DNA of 64,000 nucleotides, taken from positions 1 through 64,000 of the forward strand of contig CAMJQW010000003.1 of assembly GCA_946408125.1 (NCBI GenBank), written 5' to 3'. Positions 28,125 through 38,335 of this stretch are shown here, piece after piece. The notes under the pieces were generated by a model that made no database searches, was not told the origin of the DNA, and saw only the letters and a program-made list of their open reading frames with translations. The DNA is from an uncultured Fibrobacter sp. Its GTDB lineage: Bacteria > Fibrobacterota > Fibrobacteria > Fibrobacterales > Fibrobacteraceae. Within the stretch, counting starts at the first letter, position 1, and every line of letters starts with the position of its first letter. Both the position numbers and the translations under genes were made by a program.

Positions 28125-30221
28125 ATGCAAAAGTCTTTGAAAACAACTTTTTTCGCCTTCGCTTCTGCGATTCTTGTCGCCTGCAGCAACTCTATTGACC
28201 CTAGCGACAGTGATTCCGGCGACATCGGCAAAATCTCTGAACCCGCCGAAGAAACGTCTTCCAGCAGCATTATGGAGGAATCGTCTTCCAGTGGAATTCC
28301 CAGTTCGCTCACAGATCCGCGCGACGGACAAATCTACAAAGTTGTAACCATCGGTACACAGATATGGATGGCAGAAAATCTAAACTATAAAATGGATGAC
28401 AGTTACTGCTACAAGAACGACGACAAGAACTGCTCCAAGTACGGAAGGCTCTATAAATGGGAATCGGCCCAAAAGGCCTGCCCCACAGGATGGCATCTGC
28501 CCACAAAAGCCGAATTTGATGAATTGACCAATGCTCGACTTGGAGGCGGCCGCTATTATGCTGGATATCAGTATTCATTTCTCACAAGCCAAGATTATTT
28601 TATAGCCATTCTCGCCGGTTTTAGAAAAGACGACGGAACATACAGCGGAGAAAATTCTTTTGCTCGTTTTTGGAGTTCTTCCGAGTATGACGGAGAATAT
28701 GACGATCGCAAGGGAACCTTTTACACGCTTTACCTCAACAGCAGTCCCAACGTTAGCAATGCCGGTTACGATTTATATCTACCCAATAACGCACTTTCTG
28801 TCCGTTGTATCTTCAATAAATCCGCACCGAACGACAACAAACCCTTAGAAACCTTTACAGATTCTCGAGATGGTAAAACCTATAAAATGGTAAAAATCGG
28901 TGAGCAAACCTGGATGGCAGAGAATCTCAACTATCAAACGGAGACTAGTTTTTGCTACAACGACGATACAACGCAATGCTCTGTATTTGGCCACTACTAT
29001 AGCCGGGCTGAAGCTCTAAACGCATGCCCCGATGGCTGGCACCTCCCAAGCAACGAAGAATGGGACACTTTAATTGCAGAAGTCGGAGGTCCAGACAGTG
29101 CAAATGCAAAACTCAGATCTACAAACATGTGGGCATTAAGTTCCGGTACTGATGAGTTTTCTTTTAAAGTTCTTCCCTCCGGGTTTTGTCAAACCAATAG
29201 TAATGGCACTAAAGGTTGCAGCAGCGTCAATGATAATTTCCACTACTACGCCACAATTTGGAGCTCAGACGTATTCCTTATTGATGAACATGCACTTTTC
29301 ACGACTGAATACTATTACTATCTAGAAATAGGAGGATCTAACACCCGTTTAGCAGCAGATTCTTATAAATCTTATCACCGCAACATCCGTTGCATCAAGG
29401 GAAGCAAAACGAGCTCCTCTTCCGCAACCATTTCCAATTTTCCAATTGTAGAACCTTGCAAGACGGAATCAGAAGATCACTGCGAGTATGGCACACTGAC
29501 TGACAAGCGCGATGGACAGACCTACAAGACTGTTAAGATTGGAGAACAATGGTGGATGGCAGAAAACCTGGACTATGCATACCTGCAACCAACTGCAGAT
29601 CTTGATTCCAGCAGTTTCTATTATCATGATAACGTTCTCTTAGGACATAAGTATGATCCCGAGACCGAATCTTACTTGGAGTTTCCTTTAAAACCCGTTG
29701 GGCGCCTCTATTTGTGGAGTGCAGCAATGGATAGCGCAGGCTTATGGAGCACCGGCAGCAAGGGATGCGGAGAAGGATCAAGATGTACAGCGACATTCCC
29801 TGTGCAAGGAGTTTGTCCCGAGGGTTGGCACCTTCCAACCCGGGCAGAATTTGACACACTTATTGCTGCTGTTGGAGGAGAAAATATTGCGGGAAAAGCC
29901 TTAAAGTCATCCATAACCAAATCTAGTAGTGAATCCTTCTTTGGAGAAGAAGGTGTAACTATATGGGGTAACAGTAAAGGCAGTGACGCCTACGGTTTTG
30001 CAGCTTGTCCATCCGGCCAAAGATGCCCCTATAACTATTGCGGTGGCGAAGGTAGTATCTATGGCAGCATCGACGGAGAATTTATTAATGCCAGTTTTTG
30101 GACATCTTCTGAACTTGATAGCACACATGCGTCCTTCATGCTACTGCGTGACCACGACGCAACAAGATTAGTCACCTATCGTAAAGGCAATGCGCTGTCC
30201 ATCCGCTGCATCAAGGACTAG
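28125..30221 (+). CDS. Lipoprotein with three tandem FISUMP (TIGR02145) domains
   Basis: Three copies of DxRDGxxYKxVxIGxQxWMAENLxY ... CPxGWHLPxxxEFDxL ... IRCIKx; start trimmed from 28068 to MQKSLKTTFFAFASAILVACSN. Confidence 0.93.
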   Translation: MQKSLKTTFFAFASAILVACSNSIDPSDSDSGDIGKISEPAEETSSSSIMEESSSSGIPSSLTDPRDGQIYKVVTIGTQIWMAENLNYKMDDSYCYKNDDKNCSKYGRLYKWESAQKACPTGWHLPTKAEFDELTNARLGGGRYYAGYQYSFLTSQDYFIAILAGFRKDDGTYSGENSFARFWSSSEYDGEYDDRKGTFYTLYLNSSPNVSNAGYDLYLPNNALSVRCIFNKSAPNDNKPLETFTDSRDGKTYKMVKIGEQTWMAENLNYQTETSFCYNDDTTQCSVFGHYYSRAEALNACPDGWHLPSNEEWDTLIAEVGGPDSANAKLRSTNMWALSSGTDEFSFKVLPSGFCQTNSNGTKGCSSVNDNFHYYATIWSSDVFLIDEHALFTTEYYYYLEIGGSNTRLAADSYKSYHRNIRCIKGSKTSSSSATISNFPIVEPCKTESEDHCEYGTLTDKRDGQTYKTVKIGEQWWMAENLDYAYLQPTADLDSSSFYYHDNVLLGHKYDPETESYLEFPLKPVGRLYLWSAAMDSAGLWSTGSKGCGEGSRCTATFPVQGVCPEGWHLPTRAEFDTLIAAVGGENIAGKALKSSITKSSSESFFGEEGVTIWGNSKGSDAYGFAACPSGQRCPYNYCGGEGSIYGSIDGEFINASFWTSSELDSTHASFMLLRDHDATRLVTYRKGNALSIRCIKD

Positions 30222-30243
30222 CTGTTCCTGTTTTATTTTGCAA

Positions 30244-30270
30244 GCGGGTCTATTCGGCCCGCATTTATTA
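30244..30270 (+). terminator. Probable terminator after the FISUMP genes
   Basis: GCGGGTCtattcGGCCCGC stem followed by AT-rich tail. Confidence 0.6.
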
Positions 30271-30317
30271 TATTATAACTAGCCCCAAACCTTAGCCAGG
30301 GTAAAGGATTCATCACG

Positions 30318-31490
30318 ATGGACTCACAGAATCTTCAAGACCACAAATTCATTCAGCTTGTCGAAGACCACTACAATCCGCTAGGCGTATGCCGTAGCCT
30401 TGGAGAAAAGGGAATCAAGCCCATCGTAATCCTGGTGACACACGGGAATGCGCCCTGCATGCTCAATCACAGCAAATACGTATCAAAATTCTACACCGTA
30501 GAATCCCTCGAAGAGGGCTATGACCTCCTCCTCAACAACTACGGGAACGAAGCCGTAAAACCGTTTGTCTTTTGCAGCGATGACAAAACCGAAAGTTTCC
30601 TCGACAATCGGTACGATGAACTGAAAGACAAGTTCATATTCTACAACGCAACGGAACAGGGGCGTATCACCCGGCAGCAAAACAAGGACGTCATCACAAA
30701 TTTGGCCGTCGAGGCGGGATTGTCCATACCGAACAAGGAAATTGTAGACACGGGAACCCTGCCGCAAAAGCTCAAATACCCCATCATCACAAAGGTCCTG
30801 GCCTCCACAATGGGCGCCTGGAAGGACGACGTCCATATTTGCAATTCCGAAGCCGAACTCATTGAGGCGTACAAGAAAATCAAATCGCCAAAACTTTGCC
30901 TGCAAGAATACATCCATAAAAAAGGCGAGTTCTGCATGGAAGGTTTTTCCATCAACGACGGGAAGGATGTCTTTATCCCCTTAGTATGCAATTACCAAAG
31001 GTACTACGACAACAGTTACGGGCACTACATGACGTTTTCCCCGTTTACCGACGATAACCTGAAGCAAAAAATCTGTACGCTATTTCAGAAAACAAAGTAC
31101 AACGGCATTTTCGAAATAGAATTCATGCGGGGGCCCAACGACGAAATCTATTTCCTGGAGATAAATTTCAGGGCCTCTACATGGAACTACGCCATGACCA
31201 CAGGTGGCGGCAACCTGCCCTACTATTGGGCAAAATCCACCCTTCTGGGAAGAATTCCCTACGAAGAAATGCAGATTGCGACCGAACCATTCAATGCCAT
31301 GGTCGAGCCGGAAGACCTGATCAACAACGTCTTTAAAAGCCGCACGGTAAAACTGTCCCAATGGATCAAGGAAGTCAAGAACTGCAAGTGTCATTACTAC
31401 TACAATTCCAAGGACTCCGCTCCCTTCTGGGGATATGTAAGGTGGCGAATTCTGAGAAATATTACAAAACGACTGAAGCGTTCAAAATAA
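30318..31490 (+). CDS. ATP-grasp family ligase
   Basis: KYPIITKVLASTMGAWKDDVHI, CLQEYIHKKGEFCMEGF, FEIEFMRGPNDEIYFLEINFRAS. Confidence 0.85.
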   Translation: MDSQNLQDHKFIQLVEDHYNPLGVCRSLGEKGIKPIVILVTHGNAPCMLNHSKYVSKFYTVESLEEGYDLLLNNYGNEAVKPFVFCSDDKTESFLDNRYDELKDKFIFYNATEQGRITRQQNKDVITNLAVEAGLSIPNKEIVDTGTLPQKLKYPIITKVLASTMGAWKDDVHICNSEAELIEAYKKIKSPKLCLQEYIHKKGEFCMEGFSINDGKDVFIPLVCNYQRYYDNSYGHYMTFSPFTDDNLKQKICTLFQKTKYNGIFEIEFMRGPNDEIYFLEINFRASTWNYAMTTGGGNLPYYWAKSTLLGRIPYEEMQIATEPFNAMVEPEDLINNVFKSRTVKLSQWIKEVKNCKCHYYYNSKDSAPFWGYVRWRILRNITKRLKRSK

Positions 31491-31541
31491 GTTCCTCGAA
31501 TTAACTATTTTTAGGAAAAATCCATCTAAAAAAGAGTATCA

Positions 31542-32699
31542 ATGGAACGGTGTCAGACAATTGTAATCGGCGGGAACCACCATAATACATTGGGGGTTAT
31601 CCGTAGTCTTGGCCTTGCCGACACAACTGACATAAAACTCATTTTGGTTGGCAAAGACGATGATTTTGTATCTCGATCAAAGTACGTAAAGAAAAAGAAC
31701 ATCATCAAAATTGAATCCGACGAGAGTTTGCCCGCCACCCTCCTGAAAATTGGCAAGGAATCATCCACAAAGCCAGTCGTTATCTGTTCCAGCGACACAA
31801 GCATCAGCATCATTGACCAGAATTTCGATGAACTTTCCAAATATCTTGTTCTGCCTAACGCCAAAAATAAGCAGGGCGAAATTAATCGGCTGATGAGCAA
31901 GGAAGTGCAAAGCCAAATTGCCAATGAATGTGGTTTCGATATTCCTGAATCAATCAGATCTACAGATGTGGAAGCATTCAAGCGATGGTCGACTTTTCCA
32001 TGCATCGTCAAGCCCGCAGAAAGCATCAACGGTTCCAAAAGCGACATCAAAATATGCCACACATCCGACGAGCTTAACATCGCGATGCAGGAATTTAAGG
32101 ACAAGGAATTCCAATTACAGCAATTCATAGACAAGTCCGCCGAATTCCAGCTTATAGGGTGTTCACTTGATCATGGGGAAAAATGCCTGATCCCCGGTTA
32201 CACGTCAATTATTCGCCAGCCTGATAATACAAACACAGGATACCTACTCTACAAGGGAATGGACGAATTTCTTTCAAAGGAATTCCTCAATAAGGCCCAT
32301 CAGTTTTTAAAAAGCATCGGTTACGAAGGACTCTTCAGTCTTGAATTCCTGAGGGACAAAAATGGCAAGGACTTCTTCATGGAAATCAACATGAGAAACG
32401 ACGGGAACGCCTTCTGCGTCACCATGTCGGGAATAAACCTGCCAAACCTGTGGGTGCGCCATGGCGTAAGTAATATCGAAGCCGCAGAAAAGGCGGTTGT
32501 GCGTCCAACGCATTTCATGCCCGAATTTGACGACTTACGAGTAGCCATGCACAAAAAAGTGAGTGTTTTCACCTGGCTGAAACAATGCATCAAGTCCGAA
32601 TCGCATGCAGTATTCTTCGCCAAAGATCCCTCTCCGTTCTTTTACCGGCTTTTTTCCGAATCAATGCGCATTTTCAAGAAGAGTTTTACGGCATCCTAA
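31542..32699 (+). CDS. ATP-grasp family ligase (paralog of the upstream gene)
   Basis: FPCIVKPAESINGSKSDIKI, QLQQFIDKSAEFQLIGCSL, FSLEFLRDKNGKDFFMEINMRNDG. Confidence 0.85.
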   Translation: MERCQTIVIGGNHHNTLGVIRSLGLADTTDIKLILVGKDDDFVSRSKYVKKKNIIKIESDESLPATLLKIGKESSTKPVVICSSDTSISIIDQNFDELSKYLVLPNAKNKQGEINRLMSKEVQSQIANECGFDIPESIRSTDVEAFKRWSTFPCIVKPAESINGSKSDIKICHTSDELNIAMQEFKDKEFQLQQFIDKSAEFQLIGCSLDHGEKCLIPGYTSIIRQPDNTNTGYLLYKGMDEFLSKEFLNKAHQFLKSIGYEGLFSLEFLRDKNGKDFFMEINMRNDGNAFCVTMSGINLPNLWVRHGVSNIEAAEKAVVRPTHFMPEFDDLRVAMHKKVSVFTWLKQCIKSESHAVFFAKDPSPFFYRLFSESMRIFKKSFTAS

Positions 32700-32724
32700 C
32701 ACATTGTGTTCCTATAGATGAATT

Positions 32725-33633
32725 ATGTCCCTGAAAAAAATCAAACACATGCTTGAAGAATCCGAATGGAAACTCGGGATACTTTTAAACGGCTTCGACG
32801 ACTTGAAAGCCAAACGCATCAAGTGGATTAGTAACGGAATCTACACGAACAAGTGGTTTGCGGACCCCTTCATTCTAGACTTTGACGATAAGCAAATCAT
32901 TATCCTCGCCGAGGAGTTCGATTATTCCGTTCACCGAGGAAGAATCGCACGATTAGCCATCGACCGGCAAACATGGACCATCGTTGACTGCAAGATTCTC
33001 CTAGACCTCAAAACGCACCTGTCATTCCCCATGACATGGAGGGAAGGCAATCACGTATTTGTCTGCCCGGAAAACTACCAATCCGGGGCCTGGAATCTAT
33101 ACGAATACAATGCAGGCTCGGAATCGCTAGATTTCGTCAGGCAGATCCTGCCTGAAAAACTGACTGATGCCACGATATTCAAGAACAGTTCCGATCTCTT
33201 CATCTTGTCCACATACGAGCCGCGCCCCAACGGCAACACGCTCACTATCTGGAAATCTAGTTCACCGGACGGGGCATTTGTCAAAACTCAAGAAATTAAG
33301 TTCCCCGAGAATATCGCACGAAACGCAGGATCCATTTTCAATTACAACGGCAAGTTGATTCGTCCTGCCCAAGAATGCAACAAGTCCTACGGGCACGCAG
33401 TCTCGTTCCAGGCCGTAACCCTTGAAAATGGGCTCTTTGAATTCAAGGAAGAATTCCGCTACCATTCCACGCACCCCAAATATCAGCGTGGTACCCACAC
33501 GTTCAACACATACAACGGACTTGCCGTCATTGACGTACACAAACTACGATTTCCCTTCTTGGGCGGGCTGTATATCGGCTTTAAAGACCTGCTCGTGAAA
33601 CTACACCTGAAAAAACCTTTCGAGATCAAATAA
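32725..33633 (+). CDS. GINT1_N-like (glucosamine inositolphosphorylceramide transferase N-terminal type) protein
   Basis: NKWFADPFILDFDDKQIIILAEEFDYSVHRGRIARL...HLSFPMTWREGNHVFVCPE beta-propeller-type signature. Confidence 0.7.
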   Translation: MSLKKIKHMLEESEWKLGILLNGFDDLKAKRIKWISNGIYTNKWFADPFILDFDDKQIIILAEEFDYSVHRGRIARLAIDRQTWTIVDCKILLDLKTHLSFPMTWREGNHVFVCPENYQSGAWNLYEYNAGSESLDFVRQILPEKLTDATIFKNSSDLFILSTYEPRPNGNTLTIWKSSSPDGAFVKTQEIKFPENIARNAGSIFNYNGKLIRPAQECNKSYGHAVSFQAVTLENGLFEFKEEFRYHSTHPKYQRGTHTFNTYNGLAVIDVHKLRFPFLGGLYIGFKDLLVKLHLKKPFEIK

Positions 33634-34661
33634 TGAACATAGCGCACATCGTATGGGGGCTTGGCATTGGTGGTGTGGAGTCTATGTTGGTCGATATAGC
33701 CAACTATCAGGCACAATCACACACGGTAAGCATCATTGTCATTAACGACAACATCAACCCGACGCTTTCAAGCAAGCTGGACTCCAGAATAAAGCTTTAT
33801 CCGTGCAAGCGCAAGGTCGGTACCAAGAACCCGCTGCCAATCATTCGCCTTAACCTAGACCTGCTCCGCATCAATCCCGACGTGATTCATATTCACATGG
33901 AAGGGATTGTCAGGCTCGTCCGAATCAAGCGAAAGGCAACAGTCGTTCGTACCATACACAACATCACTAGCATACCGAACGAATACCCAAAATTCGACAA
34001 GCTTTTCGCCATCAGTAAGGCGGTACAAAAGAGAACCCAGAACCAGGGATTCGAATCAGAAATCATTTATAACGGCATCCACTTCGACCAGATCAAATGC
34101 GACGCACATACACGCGGTACCCCTTTACGCATTGTAAATGTCGGCCGTCTGGAAAATGACAAGGGGCAGAAAGTTCTTATTGAAGCAGCAAAGGTTCTAA
34201 AGGAACATGGTGTAGATTTTTCCGTCGACTTTATCGGTAGCGGTAAAAACGAAGCCGAACTCAAGGAACTCACAAAAGAATACCGTCTCGAAGGCAACAT
34301 CAATTTTCTTGGGTTTCAATCCAGGACCTATGTTTACGAGAACCTCTGCCATTATGACCTATACGTGCAACCATCTGTTTTCGAGGGATTCGGTCTCACA
34401 ATTGCAGAGGCAATCGCAGCAAAGGTGCCCGTGATAACAAGCAACCTGGAAGGCCCTATCGAGGTCATTGACGGCGGACACCACGGGATTTCATTCCAAT
34501 GCGGAGACGCAAATGACTTGGCTGGCAAAATTATGCTATTTTACAACAAGGAAATTACCATAGATACAGAAGCGGCCTGGAACTTTGCACACGAAAACTT
34601 CGACATCAATGCAGCAACCCAGAAATACCTGGATGCATACGAATCTCTCGCCCACCGGTAG
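33633..34661 (+). CDS. Glycosyltransferase family 4
   Basis: NIAHIVWGLGIGGVESMLVDIANY; LRIVNVGRLENDKGQKVLIEAAKVL; VQPSVFEGFGLTIAEAIAAKVPVITS. Confidence 0.93.
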   Translation: MNIAHIVWGLGIGGVESMLVDIANYQAQSHTVSIIVINDNINPTLSSKLDSRIKLYPCKRKVGTKNPLPIIRLNLDLLRINPDVIHIHMEGIVRLVRIKRKATVVRTIHNITSIPNEYPKFDKLFAISKAVQKRTQNQGFESEIIYNGIHFDQIKCDAHTRGTPLRIVNVGRLENDKGQKVLIEAAKVLKEHGVDFSVDFIGSGKNEAELKELTKEYRLEGNINFLGFQSRTYVYENLCHYDLYVQPSVFEGFGLTIAEAIAAKVPVITSNLEGPIEVIDGGHHGISFQCGDANDLAGKIMLFYNKEITIDTEAAWNFAHENFDINAATQKYLDAYESLAHR

Positions 34662-34664
34662 ATA

Positions 34665-36119
34665 ATGGCAGACAAACGGGTAATCATATCTTCCCTTTTT
34701 TGGAAATTTTTTGAGCGAGCCGGAACACAGCTAATCCAGTTCGGCGTCACCATTGCCCTCGCAAGGATACTTGCCCCCAACGACTTCGGCCTAGTAGCGC
34801 TCATTGCCATCTTCATCAACATTGCTTCCGTCTTCGTCCAGAGTGGCCTCAACACGGCGCTCATCCAGAAAAAAGATGCGGACGACCTCGACTTTTCATC
34901 TGTATTCTGGGCTAGTCTTGGTATCGCCGCAGCCACTTACACCATCCTGTTTTTCGGCGCCCCATTCATTGCAGATTTCTACGGGCACGCATCGCTCACC
35001 GTTGTCATAAGAGTGCTCGCAATAACGCTCTTTATCGATGTATTCAGTTCTATCCAGAACGCCTATGTCGCCCGCAACATGCTGTTCAAGAAGTTATTCT
35101 TTCGCAGTGTCGGCGCAATAATTCCATCGGGGGCAATCGGACTTACACTCGCTTTCTGCGGGTTCGGCATCTGGGCACTAGTCGCCCACCAGTTCTGCAA
35201 CGCATTCCTTGCGGTCGCCATCATGTGGTTCACCATTCCTTGGCGCCCTTCCTTCAAGTTTTCCTTCACTCGGTTCAAATCGCTATTCACCTACGGGTGG
35301 AAACTTCTCGTATCCTCCCTAATCGATGTCGTTTACACGAACCTTCGTGGCCTAATCATCGGCAAGTTCTTTTCGCCTGCCGATCTGGCATACTACAACA
35401 GGGGCGACACGTTCCCCTTCCTTATCGTAAACAACATCAACACGTCCATTGGCTCTGTGCTCCTCCCCTCCTTCGCCGCAGCCCAGAACGACATCGTCCA
35501 GCTCAAGAAAATGATGCGCAGATCCATTATCACGAGCACGTTCATCATCACCCCCATGATGGCCGGACTTGCCGCGATGGCCCCCCAGGTGGTTTTACTG
35601 ATTCTTGGCGAAAAGTGGCTCCCCTGCGTACCCTTCGTCCAAATCTACTGTTTCATGTACCTATTCTATCCGATACATACGACAAACCTTTCAGCCATCA
35701 AGGCCGTCGGAAGGAGCGATGTATTCCTTAAGTTGGAAATTATCAAGAAGATCTACGGGCTTACAATTCTTTTAGGCAGTTATTTCTATTTCAAATCCCC
35801 TATCGGAATTGCCTATGGCGGCATGTTATCCGCCACGATTAGTTCATTTGTAAATGCTAGTCCCAACAAGAAATTATTGCATTACAGCTATATTGAGCAA
35901 ATAAAAGACATTTTCCCGACATTTTTACTAACCATTCCCATGTTCATCTCCGTATATGCGGTCGGATTCTTAAAACTTTCCCTACTACTTCAAATGGCCA
36001 TGCAGATAATTTGCGGAGTATCCATGTACTTCGGGCTAGCAAAGCTGTTCAAAATGGAGCGATTCGACTATATAATAAGAACCGTCCAAGAATACAGGAA
36101 GAAAAAAACACATGGTTAA
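34665..36119 (+). CDS. Second polysaccharide flippase (WzxC/MOP family)
   Basis: Paralogous to 17320-18777: FGVTIALARILAPNDFGLVALIAIFINIASVFVQSGLNTALIQKKDADDLDFSSVFW. Confidence 0.92.
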   Translation: MADKRVIISSLFWKFFERAGTQLIQFGVTIALARILAPNDFGLVALIAIFINIASVFVQSGLNTALIQKKDADDLDFSSVFWASLGIAAATYTILFFGAPFIADFYGHASLTVVIRVLAITLFIDVFSSIQNAYVARNMLFKKLFFRSVGAIIPSGAIGLTLAFCGFGIWALVAHQFCNAFLAVAIMWFTIPWRPSFKFSFTRFKSLFTYGWKLLVSSLIDVVYTNLRGLIIGKFFSPADLAYYNRGDTFPFLIVNNINTSIGSVLLPSFAAAQNDIVQLKKMMRRSIITSTFIITPMMAGLAAMAPQVVLLILGEKWLPCVPFVQIYCFMYLFYPIHTTNLSAIKAVGRSDVFLKLEIIKKIYGLTILLGSYFYFKSPIGIAYGGMLSATISSFVNASPNKKLLHYSYIEQIKDIFPTFLLTIPMFISVYAVGFLKLSLLLQMAMQIICGVSMYFGLAKLFKMERFDYIIRTVQEYRKKKTHG

Positions 36120-37185
36120 TACCGCAGCAGTCAAAGTCCGCGATTCAAACATCGAGTTATTCCGCATCATCGTGATGTTCTTTATCGTAGCACACCACAG
36201 CGTAGTCAACTCAGGGCTAATGCCCCTCATCACTGCCGATTTTCCGTCAAAAAGATCTTTTTTTCTTGTTTTCTTTGGCTGGGCAGGGAAAGTGGGCATA
36301 AACTGCTTTGTCCTAATAACAGGATATTTCATGTGTACTTCACAAATCACCCTGCGTAAAGGATTAAAACTCTTATTGCAAGTGGAATTCTACAAGATTG
36401 TTCTTTTTACCATTTTCGTTGCCACCGGGTATATCGAATTAACCCACAAGACTCTTTTTAAAGGGATAATGCCCATAACAAGTATTAGCGACGGGTTCGT
36501 TTCCTGTTTTCTTGCCTTTTTCTGTTTCATCCCTTTCCTTAACATCCTTATCAAAGGGATGAACAAACGACTGCACCTTACACTAGTATGTCTCTGTCTC
36601 GCTGTATACAGTTTGCCAACGCAAATTTTCATGGATGTCTCATTCAACTATGTCGGCTGGTTTATGGTCATTTATCTAATAGCCTCTTATTTCAGATTGT
36701 ATCCGCCGCAATGGTCAATCAATACCCCAAAAACCGCTCTACTAGCATTTTTGCTCCTAACACTATCCCTTTTAAGTGTTTGGGGATGGGCTCAATACTG
36801 TATTTTCCGTGGTAGAGAACCATCTTTCTTTTTCTTTGTCGCCGACTCAAACAAACCGCTTGCCGTAGCTACCGCCGTTGCACTTTTTCTTTTTTTCAAG
36901 AATTTAAAGATTGGCTATAGCAGAGTTATAAATACCATTGCTGCATCCGCATTCGGAGTACTCCTAATACACGCAAATAGCGACGCCATGCGCCAATGGC
37001 TCTGGAAAGACACCTTAAACAACGTGGGACATTTTGAGCAAGGAATCTGTCTATATGTCGTAACGGGCGTCACAGCAATTTACATTGCATGTACCCTCAT
37101 AGACTTTTTGCGCATACATCTATTTGAGAAGCCTGTTTTTAAGGTCATAGACTCTTTCTTAAACAGCAGAAAAGACAAAAAATAA
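36112..37185 (+). CDS. Acyltransferase family 3 membrane protein
   Basis: RDSNIELFRIIVMFFIVAHHSVVNSG; multi-pass membrane protein. Confidence 0.87.
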   Translation: MVNTAAVKVRDSNIELFRIIVMFFIVAHHSVVNSGLMPLITADFPSKRSFFLVFFGWAGKVGINCFVLITGYFMCTSQITLRKGLKLLLQVEFYKIVLFTIFVATGYIELTHKTLFKGIMPITSISDGFVSCFLAFFCFIPFLNILIKGMNKRLHLTLVCLCLAVYSLPTQIFMDVSFNYVGWFMVIYLIASYFRLYPPQWSINTPKTALLAFLLLTLSLLSVWGWAQYCIFRGREPSFFFFVADSNKPLAVATAVALFLFFKNLKIGYSRVINTIAASAFGVLLIHANSDAMRQWLWKDTLNNVGHFEQGICLYVVTGVTAIYIACTLIDFLRIHLFEKPVFKVIDSFLNSRKDKK

Positions 37186-37213
37186 CTACCTTTTCCTCTA
37201 AAGGAAGAATACT

Positions 37214-38329
37214 ATGTCCAGCAAGCAAATCACAGTAACATCGCCCCTCTTACCATCGTTAGATGATTTCATCCCGATGCTCAGGGACATTTGGGATCGC
37301 AAGTGGCTTACTAATAACGGGCACTACCACAAGGAGCTTGAAAAAGCCCTTGCCGGGTATCTTGGTGTCAACTACATCAGTCTGTTCACAAACGGAACTC
37401 TCCCCCTCATCACGGCGCTCCAGGCATTGCGAATCTCCGGAGAAGTCATCACCACGCCCTACAGTTTCGTGGCAACAACACACTCTATTTGGTGGAACGG
37501 CCTCAAGCCCGTCTTTGTTGATATCGAGGAAGAGACAGGTAATATTGATCCCGAAAAAATCGAAGCGGCCATCACCCCGCGCACAACAGCAATCATGCCT
37601 GTACATGTCTATGGCACGCCCTGCAACACGAAACGAATCCAGGAAATCGCCGATGTATACGGCCTTAAAGTCATTTACGACGCTGCCCACGCTTTCGGCG
37701 TAAAGGTGAACGGAGAATCCGTGCTTAATGCAGGAGACATGAGCACGCTTAGCTTCCACGCAACCAAAGTATATAACACCGTAGAAGGCGGAGCACTCAT
37801 TTGTCACGACGAAGCAACCAAGAAGCGCATTGACTATCTCAAGAATTTCGGCTTTGCAGGTGAAACTACAGTTGTCGCTCCGGGCATCAACAGCAAAATG
37901 GATGAAATTCGTTCCGCCTACGGTCTATTGAACCTGAAACAGGTCGACAGCGCCATTGCGAACCGCAAGGCAACAGCCGAACATTACCGCACAGCGTTGA
38001 AAGACGTTCCAGGCGTCCGCATGCTGAAAGACATCGAAGGCGTTCAACACAACTACGCCTATTTTCCGATATTCATTGACGAAAAAGCATACGGTATGAG
38101 CCGTGACGACCTTTACATGAAGCTTCAGGAACACGACATATTTGGTCGTCGATACTTCTATCCGCTTATCAGCACATTCAGCGCCTACAAAGGCCTCGAA
38201 TCGGCAAACCCCAAGAACCTACCTATCGCGCATAAACTAGCCGAACAAGTGCTGTGTCTGCCAATGTTCGCAGGCCTTGACGAGGAAAGTACTAACCGCG
38301 TCATTGACGTTGTTAGAAACAAAAGGTAG
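37214..38329 (+). CDS. DegT/DnrJ/EryC1 family sugar aminotransferase
   Basis: LAGYLGVNYISLFTNGTLPLITALQAL, AIMPVHVYGTPCNTKRIQEIADVYGLKVIYDAAHAFG, STLSFHATKVYNTVEGGALIC. Confidence 0.95.
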   Translation: MSSKQITVTSPLLPSLDDFIPMLRDIWDRKWLTNNGHYHKELEKALAGYLGVNYISLFTNGTLPLITALQALRISGEVITTPYSFVATTHSIWWNGLKPVFVDIEEETGNIDPEKIEAAITPRTTAIMPVHVYGTPCNTKRIQEIADVYGLKVIYDAAHAFGVKVNGESVLNAGDMSTLSFHATKVYNTVEGGALICHDEATKKRIDYLKNFGFAGETTVVAPGINSKMDEIRSAYGLLNLKQVDSAIANRKATAEHYRTALKDVPGVRMLKDIEGVQHNYAYFPIFIDEKAYGMSRDDLYMKLQEHDIFGRRYFYPLISTFSAYKGLESANPKNLPIAHKLAEQVLCLPMFAGLDEESTNRVIDVVRNKR

Positions 38330-38335
38330 TTTTAG

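Noticed and set aside
27364-30221. FISUMP repeats considered as a CRISPR array or DNA-level tandem repeat
   Set aside because: Repeats are long coding domains (about 150-200 aa) with in-frame divergence, not short direct repeats with spacers
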